Shown here: piece after piece, positions 18,879 to 28,272 of the stretch
Numbering within the stretch: position 1 is the first letter of the stretch
Layout: each line of letters opens with the position of its first letter
DNA from: Putridiphycobacter roseus
Lineage (GTDB): Bacteria; Bacteroidota; Bacteroidia; Flavobacteriales_D; Crocinitomicaceae
Assembly: GCF_003234935.1 (NCBI RefSeq)
Contig: NZ_QKSB01000005.1
Span: forward strand, 1 to 64,000
Length of the DNA stretch: 64,000 nt
Direction: 5' to 3'
Made by a program: the position numbers and the translations under genes
The notes under the pieces: generated by a model
Databases searched by the model: none
Seen by the model: only the letters and a program-made list of their open reading frames with translations
What the model was told of the DNA's origin: nothing

Positions 18879-20018
18879 TTATTTTAGAATTTCTCTAGAA
18901 ATTACTAATTTTTGAATTTCAGAAGTTCCTTCCCCTATGGTACAGAGCTTTGAATCTCTATAAAATTTCTCTACTGGGTAATCTTTTGTATAACCATAAC
19001 CACCAAATATCTGTACTGCTTCTGTAGAAACACTAACTGCTACTTCTGAAGTGTAATATTTAGCCATTGCAGACTCTTTAGTCAATTTCTCATGTCTTTC
19101 CTTCAAATCTGCTGCTTGGTACAATAACAATTCTGCCGCTTCAATTTCAGTCGCCATATCCGCCAATTTAAAAGCAATAGCTTGAAATTGGGAAATTGGT
19201 TTACCGAATTGCTCTCTTTCTTTTGAATATTGTAAAGCAGCTTCATAAGCCCCTTTAGCAATACCTAGACCTAGTGCTCCAATCGAAATTCTTCCGCCAT
19301 CCAAAATCTGCATGGCTTGAATAAAACCTTCACCTTCTTTGCCTATCATTTGAGATTCGTGTACACGACAGTTATTGAAAATTAATTCAGCAGTCTCGGA
19401 AGCACGCATACCTAATTTATTCTCTTTTTTACCAGACATAAAACCGGGTGTACCTTTTTCAATGATAAAAGCAGACATACCTCTAGAGTCTCCTTTTTCA
19501 CCTGTTCTTGTAATCACTACTGCAACATCACCTGAAATGGCATGAGTAATAAAATTTTTAGAACCATTAATTACCCAATGATCACCATCCTTAGTCGCTG
19601 TAGTATTCATACCACCAGCATCAGAACCAGTTCCGGTTTCTGTTAAACCCCAAGCACCAATCCATTCACCAGTTGCTAATTTTGGCAAATATTTCTTTTT
19701 TTGTTCTTCGGAAGCGTGGTATAGAATATGACCAGAACACAAAGAATTGTGCGCCGCTACAGACAAACCAATAGAACCACAAACTTTAGCTATTTCTGAT
19801 ACTACCGTAATGTATTCATTATAACCAAATCCACTTCCACCATATTCTGTTGGAACAATAACCCCCATTAAACCTAAATGGCCTAACTTTTTAAACAACT
19901 CAATGGGGAAGGTTTGTGCCTCATCCCATTCCATCATTTTTGGCTTAATTTCTTTCTGCGCAAAATCGTGTATCATTTGCGCTATCATCTCTTGATTATC
20001 GTTCTTATTAAAATCCAT
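18879..20018 (-). CDS. acyl-CoA dehydrogenase
   Basis: 379 residues, the standard length for a single-domain acyl-CoA dehydrogenase. FAD- and substrate-binding segments are intact (W-G-L-T-E-T-G-T-G-S-D-A-G-G, Q-I-F-G-G-Y-G-Y-T). The catalytic base is the Glu at about 363 in G-E-G-T-S-E-I-Q, the position used by short/medium-chain enzymes. It oxidises acyl-CoA to the 2-enoyl-CoA with transfer of electrons to ETF. It lies 9 bases after apt at the end of a long minus-strand run. Chain-length specificity cannot be told. Confidence 0.95.
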   Translation of the reverse strand: MDFNKNDNQEMIAQMIHDFAQKEIKPKMMEWDEAQTFPIELFKKLGHLGLMGVIVPTEYGGSGFGYNEYITVVSEIAKVCGSIGLSVAAHNSLCSGHILYHASEEQKKKYLPKLATGEWIGAWGLTETGTGSDAGGMNTTATKDGDHWVINGSKNFITHAISGDVAVVITRTGEKGDSRGMSAFIIEKGTPGFMSGKKENKLGMRASETAELIFNNCRVHESQMIGKEGEGFIQAMQILDGGRISIGALGLGIAKGAYEAALQYSKEREQFGKPISQFQAIAFKLADMATEIEAAELLLYQAADLKERHEKLTKESAMAKYYTSEVAVSVSTEAVQIFGGYGYTKDYPVEKFYRDSKLCTIGEGTSEIQKLVISREILK

Positions 20019-20027
20019 TTTTTTTGT

Positions 20028-20561
20028 TTAATAGGTTACAAAACTAGTAATATTTTTTGAGTAATCCCGCAGATTCTCTTCTCCATTCAAAAATGATAAT
20101 TCAATTAAAAAATTAAACCCGTATACATTACCTTTTAACTTCTTAATTAATTCCGCTGCCGCACTGGCTGAACCGCCTGTAGCAATAAGATCATCATGAA
20201 TTAAAACATTTTGACCAGGTTCAATAGCATCTTCATGTACTTCAATAGTTGCCTCACCATATTCTAATTGATAAGAATGCGCAATAGTTTTACATGGTAA
20301 TTTCCCTTTCTTTCGAATAAGAATAAATGGTACATTTAGTGCTAACGCTAAAGGTACCCCTAATAAAAAGCCACGACTTTCAATCCCAGCTATTGCATCA
20401 ATTGGTGCATCTTTGTACTGCATTTTTAAATATGCCACCATCTCCTTAATTAGCTTAGGATTTTTAAAAAGCGGTGTAATATCTTTAAATATGATGCCTT
20501 CTTTTGGAAAATCAGGCACATCTCTAATTTCACTTTCAATTTGTTTAATTAATGCTTCCAT
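20028..20561 (-). CDS. apt: adenine phosphoribosyltransferase
   Basis: 177 residues, typical length. The PRPP-binding loop is N-V-L-I-H-D-D-L-I-A-T-G-G-S-A, and the adenine-side motifs P-D-F-P-K-E-G-I-I-F-K-D-I-T-P (about 16-30) and A-G-I-E-S-R-G-F (about 59-66) are conserved. It salvages adenine with PRPP to AMP. The gene directly abuts the HHH protein gene (no gap) and is followed 9 bases later by the acyl-CoA dehydrogenase, so it is translated from a polycistronic message. Confidence 0.97.
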   Translation of the reverse strand: MEALIKQIESEIRDVPDFPKEGIIFKDITPLFKNPKLIKEMVAYLKMQYKDAPIDAIAGIESRGFLLGVPLALALNVPFILIRKKGKLPCKTIAHSYQLEYGEATIEVHEDAIEPGQNVLIHDDLIATGGSASAAAELIKKLKGNVYGFNFLIELSFLNGEENLRDYSKNITSFVTY

Positions 20562-21422
20562 TTATTCTTGAGGTAAATAAGGTTTAATTTTTATGATTTG
20601 ACTTGGGGAAATAGTAGAATCACTTTTCAGATACTCTATTAATGTTTGATCGCTCTTTGACTCTCGCCATAAGACTATTTTTTTTGCCATGTTCCAATTG
20701 ATATATGGATGCTTGTGCAATTGATTAAAATTTAAATCCTGTACCTCTATTTTTTCGAGGAAGTCGGGATTAATCGTTAAACCAACTTGCATTCGATTAT
20801 AGTTTTCTTCTCCCAACCCATAAATCTCCTTTAATTGTATCATTTGGTGAAAACCACCAATTCGATTTCTATATTCTATAATACGACTGGATAAAATCTC
20901 GCCTATGCCATTTACAAGTAGTAACTCATCTTTAGTAGCATGATTGAGCTCCAACAAAAGAACCGCTTCATTAGTTGCTGTACTGTCGGTATTATTTAAA
21001 ATGTCTTGGTTTTTTTTAAAAAAAATATAAGATTCAATTTCATGAAACTTTTCAGTAGAAACCACAAAACACGCGGCTAAATCTTCTTTATTTTTAAACC
21101 CATTTATGGCATGTTTATATTTAAGGATGCTTTGTGCTTGCTTAGCAGAAAACCCCATATTTTGCCATTCCTTTAACTTTGTAAAATTGGGATCAAAGGG
21201 TTTTAATTTAATTTTTTCCTTTAATCTCTTTTCCTTTTCTACATTATCCTTTAACAATGGTGGATTCTCATCTTCTAAAAAACCTAAGGTATCTCCTACT
21301 AGTATATTTGGTACGAATTGATGTGTAGAACGATTCAAAAAATAAATCAAGATAAATATAATCATGGACAAAGCCACAATCGCTACTTTTTGTGATCTAT
21401 TAAATTGAAAAATCTTTTTCAA
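20562..21422 (-). CDS. helix-hairpin-helix (ComEA-like) domain protein
   Basis: 286 residues. One N-terminal transmembrane segment (about 13-29) is followed by a soluble region with HHH motifs: W-Q-N-M-G-F-S-A-K-Q-A-Q-S-I (about 86-99) and L-L-V-N-G-I-G-E-I-L-S-S-R-I-I-E-Y-R with G-G-F near 155-185. Such membrane-anchored HHH proteins bind DNA non-specifically; ComEA relatives act in DNA uptake, but the role here is not shown. The frame opens with TTG; the only early in-frame ATG (residue 20) would cut the transmembrane helix, so TTG is kept. It lies 6 bases after the alanine symporter gene. Confidence 0.72.
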   Translation of the reverse strand: MKKIFQFNRSQKVAIVALSMIIFILIYFLNRSTHQFVPNILVGDTLGFLEDENPPLLKDNVEKEKRLKEKIKLKPFDPNFTKLKEWQNMGFSAKQAQSILKYKHAINGFKNKEDLAACFVVSTEKFHEIESYIFFKKNQDILNNTDSTATNEAVLLLELNHATKDELLLVNGIGEILSSRIIEYRNRIGGFHQMIQLKEIYGLGEENYNRMQVGLTINPDFLEKIEVQDLNFNQLHKHPYINWNMAKKIVLWRESKSDQTLIEYLKSDSTISPSQIIKIKPYLPQE

Positions 21423-21428
21423 TAGTTT

Positions 21429-23375
21429 TTACTTAACCGTTTTTACTTTTTTCATAAATCTAGACAATTCATCTCGTACTCTTGGTGCTAAAAAGAATAA
21501 GCCAATCATATTAGGAACAAGCATAGCAAAAATCATAGCATCTGAAAAATCGATTACAGATTTTAATTGAGAAGCTGCACCAACAATTACAAATAGACAA
21601 AATATTAATTTGTAAGCGTATTCCACTTTCTTACTTCTACCAAAAAGGAAAGACCAAGCTTGATAGCCATAATAAGACCAAGAAATCATAGTAGAAAATG
21701 CAAAAAGCACGACTGCAATAGTCAACACCCATGGAAACCAGGATATATTAGATTCAAAAGCTTGAGAAGTTACCTGTACACCTTCTTTAATTTCTTGTCC
21801 ATAGGTCATTATTTCTCCATTTCCATTCGACACGATCAACACTAAAGCGGTCATAGTACAAACCAACACAGTATCAATAAAAGGCTCTAATAAAGCAACT
21901 AATCCTTCACTTGCGGCATATTTTGTTCTTACAGCAGAGTGTGCAATGGACGCTGAACCAATACCAGCTTCATTTGAAAATGCTGCTCTTTTAAAACCTT
22001 GGATTAAAACACCTATGGTACCACCAATTATCCCTATACCAGAAAATGCTCCAGACAAAATCTGCCCAAAAGCATTTGGAATTTGATCAAAATGCATTCC
22101 TAAAATCACAAGAGAAGCAGCGACATAAATCACTACCATAAAAGGCACAATTTTATCGGTAACTTTTGCAATCTTCTTAATTCCTCCAATAATAACAATA
22201 CCGACAAATACAGCCATAATAATCCCGAAAATCCAGCCATTTCCATACAATGGATTCAACACTGCAGTTTTCAAAAAATCTTCTTTAGAGACATTCATGA
22301 CAGCACTTCCTTCACCAAGCTGTACCATATCATTTTCAAATGCCATCACCTTAGTGTCGATAGTTTTAGGTAGTGATGCTACGATCTCTTGACCTACTAG
22401 GGCCATTAAATCTTCTTTCGGAGAAATTTTAGAATTGGTAGCAGAAACAATCATTTTATCTCCTAAAAATTCTTTTTTAGCTCTAGCAACACTACTGTTG
22501 TTAACCGTATAATAAATAGAATCCTTTGAAACCGACGTAACCATTCTAGCTTCTTTTAAGGCATAATTATATTTAACTTTTTCACCGACTACATCCTGTA
22601 TGTTTTTCATTTCAGAAACATGCGATTGTGTTTTATACTCAATCATTGCAAAGGCTTGGTTACTTTGAAACATATTGCCTCCCCCAAATGAACCACCAAT
22701 ACACATAATGGCAAAGACAACCGCTAATAACTGACCTAATTTTGCCATTTTATTAGCTTTTAATCCTTTTTTAAGGTAATACATTGGACCGCCAAAAACT
22801 TTTCCATTTTCATCAATCTCTCGATATTTCACACCTAAAGTACACTCTACAAATTTAGATGCCATACCGATTAAACCTGCTACAATCATCCAAAAAGTTG
22901 CGCCAGGTCCACCAATAGATATCGCCACCGCTACACCAGCAATATTACCTAAACCTACAGTTGCTGACAATGCAGCAGTCAATGCTTGGAAGTGAGAAAC
23001 TTCCCCATGGTGACCTTCAACAGCAATTGTTTCAATAGCATCTCCGCCAGGCGTTAAATCACCCGCCATTTCCATAGATTCATGGTGGTCAAAATCATCA
23101 TACTTTCCTCTAATAATATTTAAGGAAGTTTTAAATCCTCGCACGTTAATAAACTTGAAGTAAAAAGTGAAATATAGTGCGCCCAATACCAAAACAATTA
23201 ACACCCAAGGAACTTGTATTTTATCCGTGAATGGAATTTCATAAAATATTAGATCAACAAACCAACCTGTTAAATCTCCAAATGTTTCGTCAATTTTTTG
23301 ATCAAAACCTTTTTCTTGAGCAGATAACAAAAAGGGGAATAAGCTAAGAAATAAGGCAGTTAGTTTTTTTATCAT
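21429..23375 (-). CDS. sodium:alanine symporter (AGCS family) with a large insert
   Basis: 648 residues against roughly 450-550 for the family. The AGCS signature F-Q-A-L-T-A-A-L-S-A-T-V-G-L-G-N-I-A-G-V is at about 129-148 and the G-G-P-M-Y-Y motif at 195-200. Two additions explain the length: a signal-peptide-like N-terminus (1-20, ending LLSAQ) with a periplasmic-type segment before the first helix, and a hydrophilic insert of about 125 residues (about 250-375) between two transmembrane helices, with no cysteine or obvious motif. It imports alanine or glycine with sodium. It belongs to the same run as rmlD-like, HHH and apt genes. Confidence 0.85.
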   Translation of the reverse strand: MIKKLTALFLSLFPFLLSAQEKGFDQKIDETFGDLTGWFVDLIFYEIPFTDKIQVPWVLIVLVLGALYFTFYFKFINVRGFKTSLNIIRGKYDDFDHHESMEMAGDLTPGGDAIETIAVEGHHGEVSHFQALTAALSATVGLGNIAGVAVAISIGGPGATFWMIVAGLIGMASKFVECTLGVKYREIDENGKVFGGPMYYLKKGLKANKMAKLGQLLAVVFAIMCIGGSFGGGNMFQSNQAFAMIEYKTQSHVSEMKNIQDVVGEKVKYNYALKEARMVTSVSKDSIYYTVNNSSVARAKKEFLGDKMIVSATNSKISPKEDLMALVGQEIVASLPKTIDTKVMAFENDMVQLGEGSAVMNVSKEDFLKTAVLNPLYGNGWIFGIIMAVFVGIVIIGGIKKIAKVTDKIVPFMVVIYVAASLVILGMHFDQIPNAFGQILSGAFSGIGIIGGTIGVLIQGFKRAAFSNEAGIGSASIAHSAVRTKYAASEGLVALLEPFIDTVLVCTMTALVLIVSNGNGEIMTYGQEIKEGVQVTSQAFESNISWFPWVLTIAVVLFAFSTMISWSYYGYQAWSFLFGRSKKVEYAYKLIFCLFVIVGAASQLKSVIDFSDAMIFAMLVPNMIGLFFLAPRVRDELSRFMKKVKTVK

Positions 23376-23430
23376 AATTTAAAAGATTTTTTCTGTAGTT
23401 AAACAAATATAAAAAATAAAATTGGCTATC

Positions 23431-24318
23431 CTAAATTAATAGACAAGACAATGACTCTTCAAATGTTTTTGGATTGTAATTCAATTCATTACGTGCCTTA
23501 TCAATATTAAATCCAGTTTTAGGTGGTCTTTTAGCAGATTGATTTAATGCAGCAGATTTTACTGGCTGTACTTGATCAAAATTTAAGTGGTAAAAAAGAG
23601 CGATTCTTTTCACCAAATCAAAAATAGAGAATGTTTCTGGTCCAGAAATATGATAGATTCCTTTGGCATTTAATTCCGCTACTCTTACACAAGCCCAAGC
23701 AAGATCACTTGCCCAAGTTGGGGCGCGAAACTGATCATCTACAATGGTTAACGGGTCACCTTTTTTAAGGGCAGCCTTGGCCCAAAGTACAATATTAGAC
23801 CTACTTAGATTTTCTCCTTCTCCAAAAACAATAATAGTTCTTAAAATTGCCCAGTTTTTGTAAGCGGCAGACAACAAAAGATTTTCAGCTGCTACTTTCG
23901 ATTTTGCATACACACTCAAAGGATTTACTTTGTCTTCTTCCGCATAAGGACCATCTTTTCCATCAAAAACAAAATCTGTTGAAAGCTGGGTTAAATGAAT
24001 CTGATATTGGGTACAAACTTTCAATAAAAAAGACAACGCCAACACATTTACGGTTTCACAAAGTGTTTGATTCGTTTCACAAAAATCTACATTTGTCACC
24101 GCTGCGGTATTTATTACATGCGTAGGTTGGTGTTTTTTCACAATATCTTCCACCTCTTTTTCAATGGTAATATCTAAAGATTGATAAGCAGTATTTGGAC
24201 ATTTTGAAAAACGATTAGCGCCTTTCGAAGTCGCAACAAAGTCAATGTGATGTTTTAAGCAATGCAATACAATTTTTTGTCCTAATAAACCATTAGAACC
24301 AGTAATTAAAATTTTCAT
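23431..24318 (-). CDS. RmlD-like NAD(P)-dependent sugar reductase
   Basis: 295 residues, an extended short-chain dehydrogenase. The N-terminal nucleotide-binding motif is G-S-N-G-L-L-G-Q (7-14) and the catalytic Y-A-K-S-K pair lies near 132-136. It resembles dTDP-4-dehydrorhamnose reductases (S-T-D-F-V-F-D-G-K-D-G-P-Y is characteristic), but no other rhamnose genes (rmlA, B, C) are in the window, so the substrate is open. The start ATG overlaps the stop of the K+ channel gene by four bases (ATGA), implying translational coupling. Confidence 0.82.
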   Translation of the reverse strand: MKILITGSNGLLGQKIVLHCLKHHIDFVATSKGANRFSKCPNTAYQSLDITIEKEVEDIVKKHQPTHVINTAAVTNVDFCETNQTLCETVNVLALSFLLKVCTQYQIHLTQLSTDFVFDGKDGPYAEEDKVNPLSVYAKSKVAAENLLLSAAYKNWAILRTIIVFGEGENLSRSNIVLWAKAALKKGDPLTIVDDQFRAPTWASDLAWACVRVAELNAKGIYHISGPETFSIFDLVKRIALFYHLNFDQVQPVKSAALNQSAKRPPKTGFNIDKARNELNYNPKTFEESLSCLLI

Positions 24319-25337
24319 GAAGAAGGCTTTATTCCAAATAGGTTATTAAAAGATTTAATTTGATTTGGATTACCTAAGACAAAAAGTTTTGATCCAGGAC
24401 CAATTTTTATTTCACCATCCGGATTAATAATATAGTTTCCTTCAGCCGATTTATAACCGATCACATTACAACCTTTTTCTGCTTTAGCTACTAAATTGTT
24501 AATGGTACAAAATTGTAAATTTTCTGGTAATTCTTTAAAGTCTATTTCTTCAAGATTCATAGCAGCTTTCCCTGAAATTTTAATCAAGTCTAAAAATTCC
24601 ATGACATCTGGATTTACAACTAAAGAAGCCATATGTGCACCACCAACAGTATCTGGCATAATCACATTATTTGCTCCTGCAATTCTCAATTTCCTCATGG
24701 AAGAATAACTAGATGCACGAGAAATTATTTTTAAATTTGGATTCAATTCTCGGGCAGAAAGAACCACAAATAAGTTATCGGCATCTTTTGGCAAAGCAGT
24801 AATTAGCGCTGTAGCTGTTTTTACACCTGCATCAACTAATATTTTATCTTTTGTCGCATCTCCTTTAATGAACATGGTTTCATTTAAATCATTTTCGGAA
24901 ACTTCAGGTGAGCGTTCAATCACCAAAAACTTTTTTTTATAAAATTTAAGATCATGTGCTGCTTGGTTACCTACACGACCATACCCACAAACTATGGTAT
25001 GACCAGACAAATTTTGAAGACTTTTCATTTTTTTAAATTCTTTATAATATTTAACATAATCGCCACTTACGATATAGGTTGTTACAGCGGATATTGCGTA
25101 AGCAAAAGTACCAAAACTAGTAATGATCAGGAATGCTGTGAACAATTTCCCCCAGTCTGACATAACATGAACTTCATTAAAACCAACAGTAGTTACCGTT
25201 ATTACTGTCATGTAAAAAGCATCAAACACACTCCAACCTTCTACCCAAACATAGCCAATAATACCAATAAAAACAATGGTAAGTATTAGCCCCAAGGCGT
25301 AATATAGTTTTTTGAAAAATCTAAAATGCTCTCTCAT
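24315..25337 (-). CDS. potassium channel with TrkA-N and TrkA-C domains
   Basis: 340 residues from the ATG at 25335-25337, which shares one base with the stop of the upstream gene (TAATG); the longer frame starts at TTG (25349) inside that gene. Two transmembrane helices flank the selectivity filter T-V-T-T-V-G-F (close to the TVGYG consensus), followed by a cytoplasmic RCK domain: Rossmann motif G-Y-G-R-V-G, N-binding region and a C-terminal TrkA-C subdomain (I-G-P-G-S-K-L-F-V-L-G). It is likely a ligand-gated K+ channel of the MthK type. The substitution G-F-N in the filter is common in Bacteroidota members. Confidence 0.9.
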   Translation of the reverse strand: MREHFRFFKKLYYALGLILTIVFIGIIGYVWVEGWSVFDAFYMTVITVTTVGFNEVHVMSDWGKLFTAFLIITSFGTFAYAISAVTTYIVSGDYVKYYKEFKKMKSLQNLSGHTIVCGYGRVGNQAAHDLKFYKKKFLVIERSPEVSENDLNETMFIKGDATKDKILVDAGVKTATALITALPKDADNLFVVLSARELNPNLKIISRASSYSSMRKLRIAGANNVIMPDTVGGAHMASLVVNPDVMEFLDLIKISGKAAMNLEEIDFKELPENLQFCTINNLVAKAEKGCNVIGYKSAEGNYIINPDGEIKIGPGSKLFVLGNPNQIKSFNNLFGIKPSS

Positions 25338-25573
25338 TACAACTCCCAAATAGTTTTAGCCTTCCGTTGAAATTTAAAGATATGTTTGTTTTCCAAAATA
25401 AAAGCCATTATTAAATACAGAATTAAAGGAGAGCCCAACCCTATGAAAGAAGCATAAATAAAAAACAATCGCACTTTGGTTACCCGAACACCTAATTTGT
25501 TGGCAAACCATGTACTTACGCCAAAAGATCTTAGCTCAAAGAAGAAAGCAATTTTTTGAATAGTTCGTTTCAA
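25337..25573 (-). CDS. small PspC-domain membrane protein
   Basis: 78 residues with the PspC-like pattern: F-G-V-S-T-W-F-A-N-K-L-G-V-R-V-T-K-V-R-L (about 17-36), one long hydrophobic segment and a basic tail. PspC proteins sit in the inner membrane and in several phyla act in envelope-stress sensing; that role is not shown here. The only available start is TTG at 25571-25573, since no in-frame ATG precedes the conserved core. It is coupled (TAATG) to the K+ channel gene, so the two are probably made together. Confidence 0.7.
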   Translation of the reverse strand: MKRTIQKIAFFFELRSFGVSTWFANKLGVRVTKVRLFFIYASFIGLGSPLILYLIMAFILENKHIFKFQRKAKTIWEL

Positions 25574-25685
25574 AATACAAATTTGATTTTAAAAGGCATA
25601 CACCTTTATTTATTCGACAGTTCTTTTGTTATTACAATGAGCTAATATACAATTTATTTTTCATGCGTGGATTTTTGGACATAAA

Positions 25686-26945
25686 TTAGATATAACCGAT
25701 TAACTTTTGACCAATTTTACATTGCAAACATCTTTGTTGCTTGCAGTATTCATTTTTCATTTCAATTAAAGATTGACTATCAAAAGCGGTTTTAGCTTGG
25801 ACGCCAACTTTAGACCAATTTTTTAAGATGGTATTTTTTTCTGCAGGAATATGATTCATTGCTTCGAGTGCATGTTCTTTTAATGCCGACCGATCCAGCC
25901 TGATTCCTTTGGCAAATAAAAAAGGAATATAAGCATTGATATATAGTAGATACTTAAAATCTTTACTCAAACTTTTTCTTGATTTACGTTGGGTTTTAGC
26001 AAAATGATAGTGCGTTTGCCAATAAATACTTATTGCTATGTCTTGCGCATCAAAATTTTCCCAATCTACATTTCCAATTCCTGTTTTATATAACACTTTA
26101 AGCAGACTGGCAAACTGTGCAATCCTTACCGTTGGAAACCCTGCAGGATGCATTCGTGAAAACTTCCATTCCATTTCTTTCAACCCTTCTAATTTCCACA
26201 TTTTTTTTTGATACCCGTAAATATTTTGAAGTGCTTCAGCATAAGCATCAGGAGCTTTTGTAAAATTTAAGAATCCTGCCAAACCAAAACAGTATGCTTC
26301 AAATGATTGTAGGTCTACATGAAAATGCCTAAAGTGTTGCCAATCTATTTTAGCCACTAGTTGCATAAATGGTTCTTGGTTAACTTTTCCTCCAAAAACT
26401 TTCGCAATAACATGCAACATCACGCTTGATTCATCACCCGCAAACCTATCATAAGCTTCTAATACAGCAGTTGATTTCCTAAACATCCTTTCCAAAAAAG
26501 CCTTTTCTTTTTGTTGATAGAGAATAAAATCATCTAAATCACCTAGCTGTTGGGCACATTGCACCCACGCTTTACTGTTTTTAAATTTTTGGTAATGTGT
26601 AAAGTGATCAATATTAATAAAGGATTTTAATTCTACTGTTGGCAATTCAAATGCTTGGGTATAAATAGCCATATCATTTTCATAAACAAAATGTGCAATT
26701 ACATTATTATAGGCTGTATCGAATTGGTGTTTGTGTTTGAGCCAATCGGAAGACTTGACATGAAATTCTATGGGACCTGCCCATATTTTTCCATCAAATT
26801 TAATTTTAGCTTCTAAAAAATCAGGTCCAGCATTAGTATTTAAAACCCCATGGTCTATCACTTCAATCGACACTCCTTTTGCAGTTTTAAAAAAGCGACC
26901 AAAGTATTTTTTGTGGAATAGATAATGTAAATATTCTTCTTGCAT
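25686..26945 (-). CDS. DUF2851 family protein
   Basis: 419 residues. The N-terminal part has the conserved family features L-N-T-N-A-G-P-D-F-L-E-A-K-I (about 36-49) and G-P-I-E-F-H-V-K-S-S-D-W (about 58-69), which resemble the core of a PD-(D/E)xK nuclease fold; that resemblance is my inference. The protein ends in a cysteine cluster, C-K-Q-Q-R-C-L-Q-C-K-I-G. It is cytoplasmic and of unknown function. It lies 30 bases after a small membrane protein gene and ends the purM-prfA-pyrF run. Confidence 0.75.
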   Translation of the reverse strand: MQEEYLHYLFHKKYFGRFFKTAKGVSIEVIDHGVLNTNAGPDFLEAKIKFDGKIWAGPIEFHVKSSDWLKHKHQFDTAYNNVIAHFVYENDMAIYTQAFELPTVELKSFINIDHFTHYQKFKNSKAWVQCAQQLGDLDDFILYQQKEKAFLERMFRKSTAVLEAYDRFAGDESSVMLHVIAKVFGGKVNQEPFMQLVAKIDWQHFRHFHVDLQSFEAYCFGLAGFLNFTKAPDAYAEALQNIYGYQKKMWKLEGLKEMEWKFSRMHPAGFPTVRIAQFASLLKVLYKTGIGNVDWENFDAQDIAISIYWQTHYHFAKTQRKSRKSLSKDFKYLLYINAYIPFLFAKGIRLDRSALKEHALEAMNHIPAEKNTILKNWSKVGVQAKTAFDSQSLIEMKNEYCKQQRCLQCKIGQKLIGYI

Positions 26946-26975
26946 TCGAGCAGATTAAACCCAAACCAAGTTTAC

Positions 26976-27416
26976 TTACAATTCAAAATCATCAATTAAA
27001 TCCTCTCTTTTCTGCTGATTGGAAATGTGTTTTACTGAAAGTAAACCCCTGAGTAATAAAACTAAGATAATGATTTTCCACCAAACCCCCTCAAATATTG
27101 TGGATTGATCTCCTATGCCGGCCAATATAAACGGTAGGATAAATACTACCATAGCAAGTATTATTGCGATTTTAGGTTGTTTTTTAGTCCAAATACCCAG
27201 CCCAATAAAAACACCTCCTATGGTAAGCGCGGTATAAAAAACGATCATTTGCCCGGTTTGAAGTGATTCTGACCAAAATACAATTGCCGAAAGGATGCAA
27301 AAAGCACTTATGACGTACATGGTATATCTAGCGTAAGCAATTTTTTGCCATTGTCTTTTTACTTCCGATTTTTTCTTTAAGTTTTTAAGTACTTCATTCG
27401 GCGGTAAATTTTCCAT
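26976..27416 (-). CDS. small membrane protein, four predicted helices
   Basis: 146 residues with a basic, soluble N-terminus (K-N-L-K-K-K-S-E-V-K-R-Q-W) and four hydrophobic segments at about 31-48, 56-74, 83-99 and 110-124. No family was recognised. Its ATG shares one base with the pyrF stop (TAATG), so it is translated with pyrF. Confidence 0.7.
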   Translation of the reverse strand: MENLPPNEVLKNLKKKSEVKRQWQKIAYARYTMYVISAFCILSAIVFWSESLQTGQMIVFYTALTIGGVFIGLGIWTKKQPKIAIILAMVVFILPFILAGIGDQSTIFEGVWWKIIILVLLLRGLLSVKHISNQQKREDLIDDFEL

Positions 27417-28237
27417 TAAATAAAGTGCTTACTTTTTAAAATAGCAGCCATTTCGCTTTGAATATTTTTAGCGGCTAACTTCACTTCCTTATCAAAATTT
27501 ACACCTTGTCCGGCATAAATAATACCACGAGATGAATTAACTAGCAGTCCACAATTGTCATTCCACCCATAATTTGCCACATCTTCTAAAGAACCACCTT
27601 GGGCTCCGACACCAGGGACTAGGAAGAAATGATTTGGACTCGCTGCACGAACTTTTTCTATTGATTCTTTACGGGTTGCTCCAACAACATACATTAATTT
27701 GGAAGCATCTCCCCATTCACTGGACTTTCTTACCACTTTTTCGAACAATTGTTCTCCTTTAATATCCGTAGTAAATTGAAAATCTAATGCTCCTTTATTA
27801 GACGTTAATGCCAATAAAATAACCCATTTATCTTTGTACTCAAGAAAAGGTGTTACACTATCTACTCCCATATAAGGCGCAACTGTAACTGCATCAAAAT
27901 TTAAATACTCAAAAAATGTTTTCGCATAGTAATGTGAAGTATTACCGATATCTCCTCTTTTGGCATCCGCAATAGTAAATATATCCTCTGGAATATAGTC
28001 GACAGTCTTTTTTAGCGCATCCCAACCTTTACTCCCATGACATTCATAAAAAGCAATATTCGGTTTATAGGCTACAGCATAATCTTTAGTAGCATCAATA
28101 ATTCGTTTATTAAATTCAAAAATAGGGTCTTCAAACTCCAATAAATGGGCTGGTATTTTTTCTAAATCCACGTCCAAGCCAACACAAAGGAAACTTTGTT
28201 TTTGTTTAATATTTTGAATAAGGTTTTCCAATTTCAT
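27416..28237 (-). CDS. pyrF: orotidine 5'-phosphate decarboxylase, type 2
   Basis: 273 residues, the longer type found in Bacteroidota and Actinobacteria. The catalytic segment D-A-K-R-G-D-I-G (about 90-97) carries the Lys and the two Asp of the active site, and the phosphate-binding motif G-V-G-A-Q-G-G (about 208-214) is present. It decarboxylates OMP to UMP, the last step of pyrimidine synthesis. It lies 35 bases after prfA. Confidence 0.97.
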   Translation of the reverse strand: MKLENLIQNIKQKQSFLCVGLDVDLEKIPAHLLEFEDPIFEFNKRIIDATKDYAVAYKPNIAFYECHGSKGWDALKKTVDYIPEDIFTIADAKRGDIGNTSHYYAKTFFEYLNFDAVTVAPYMGVDSVTPFLEYKDKWVILLALTSNKGALDFQFTTDIKGEQLFEKVVRKSSEWGDASKLMYVVGATRKESIEKVRAASPNHFFLVPGVGAQGGSLEDVANYGWNDNCGLLVNSSRGIIYAGQGVNFDKEVKLAAKNIQSEMAAILKSKHFI

Positions 28238-28272
28238 ATAAAATGTCTAATGATAAATAAACAAGAATAGAC

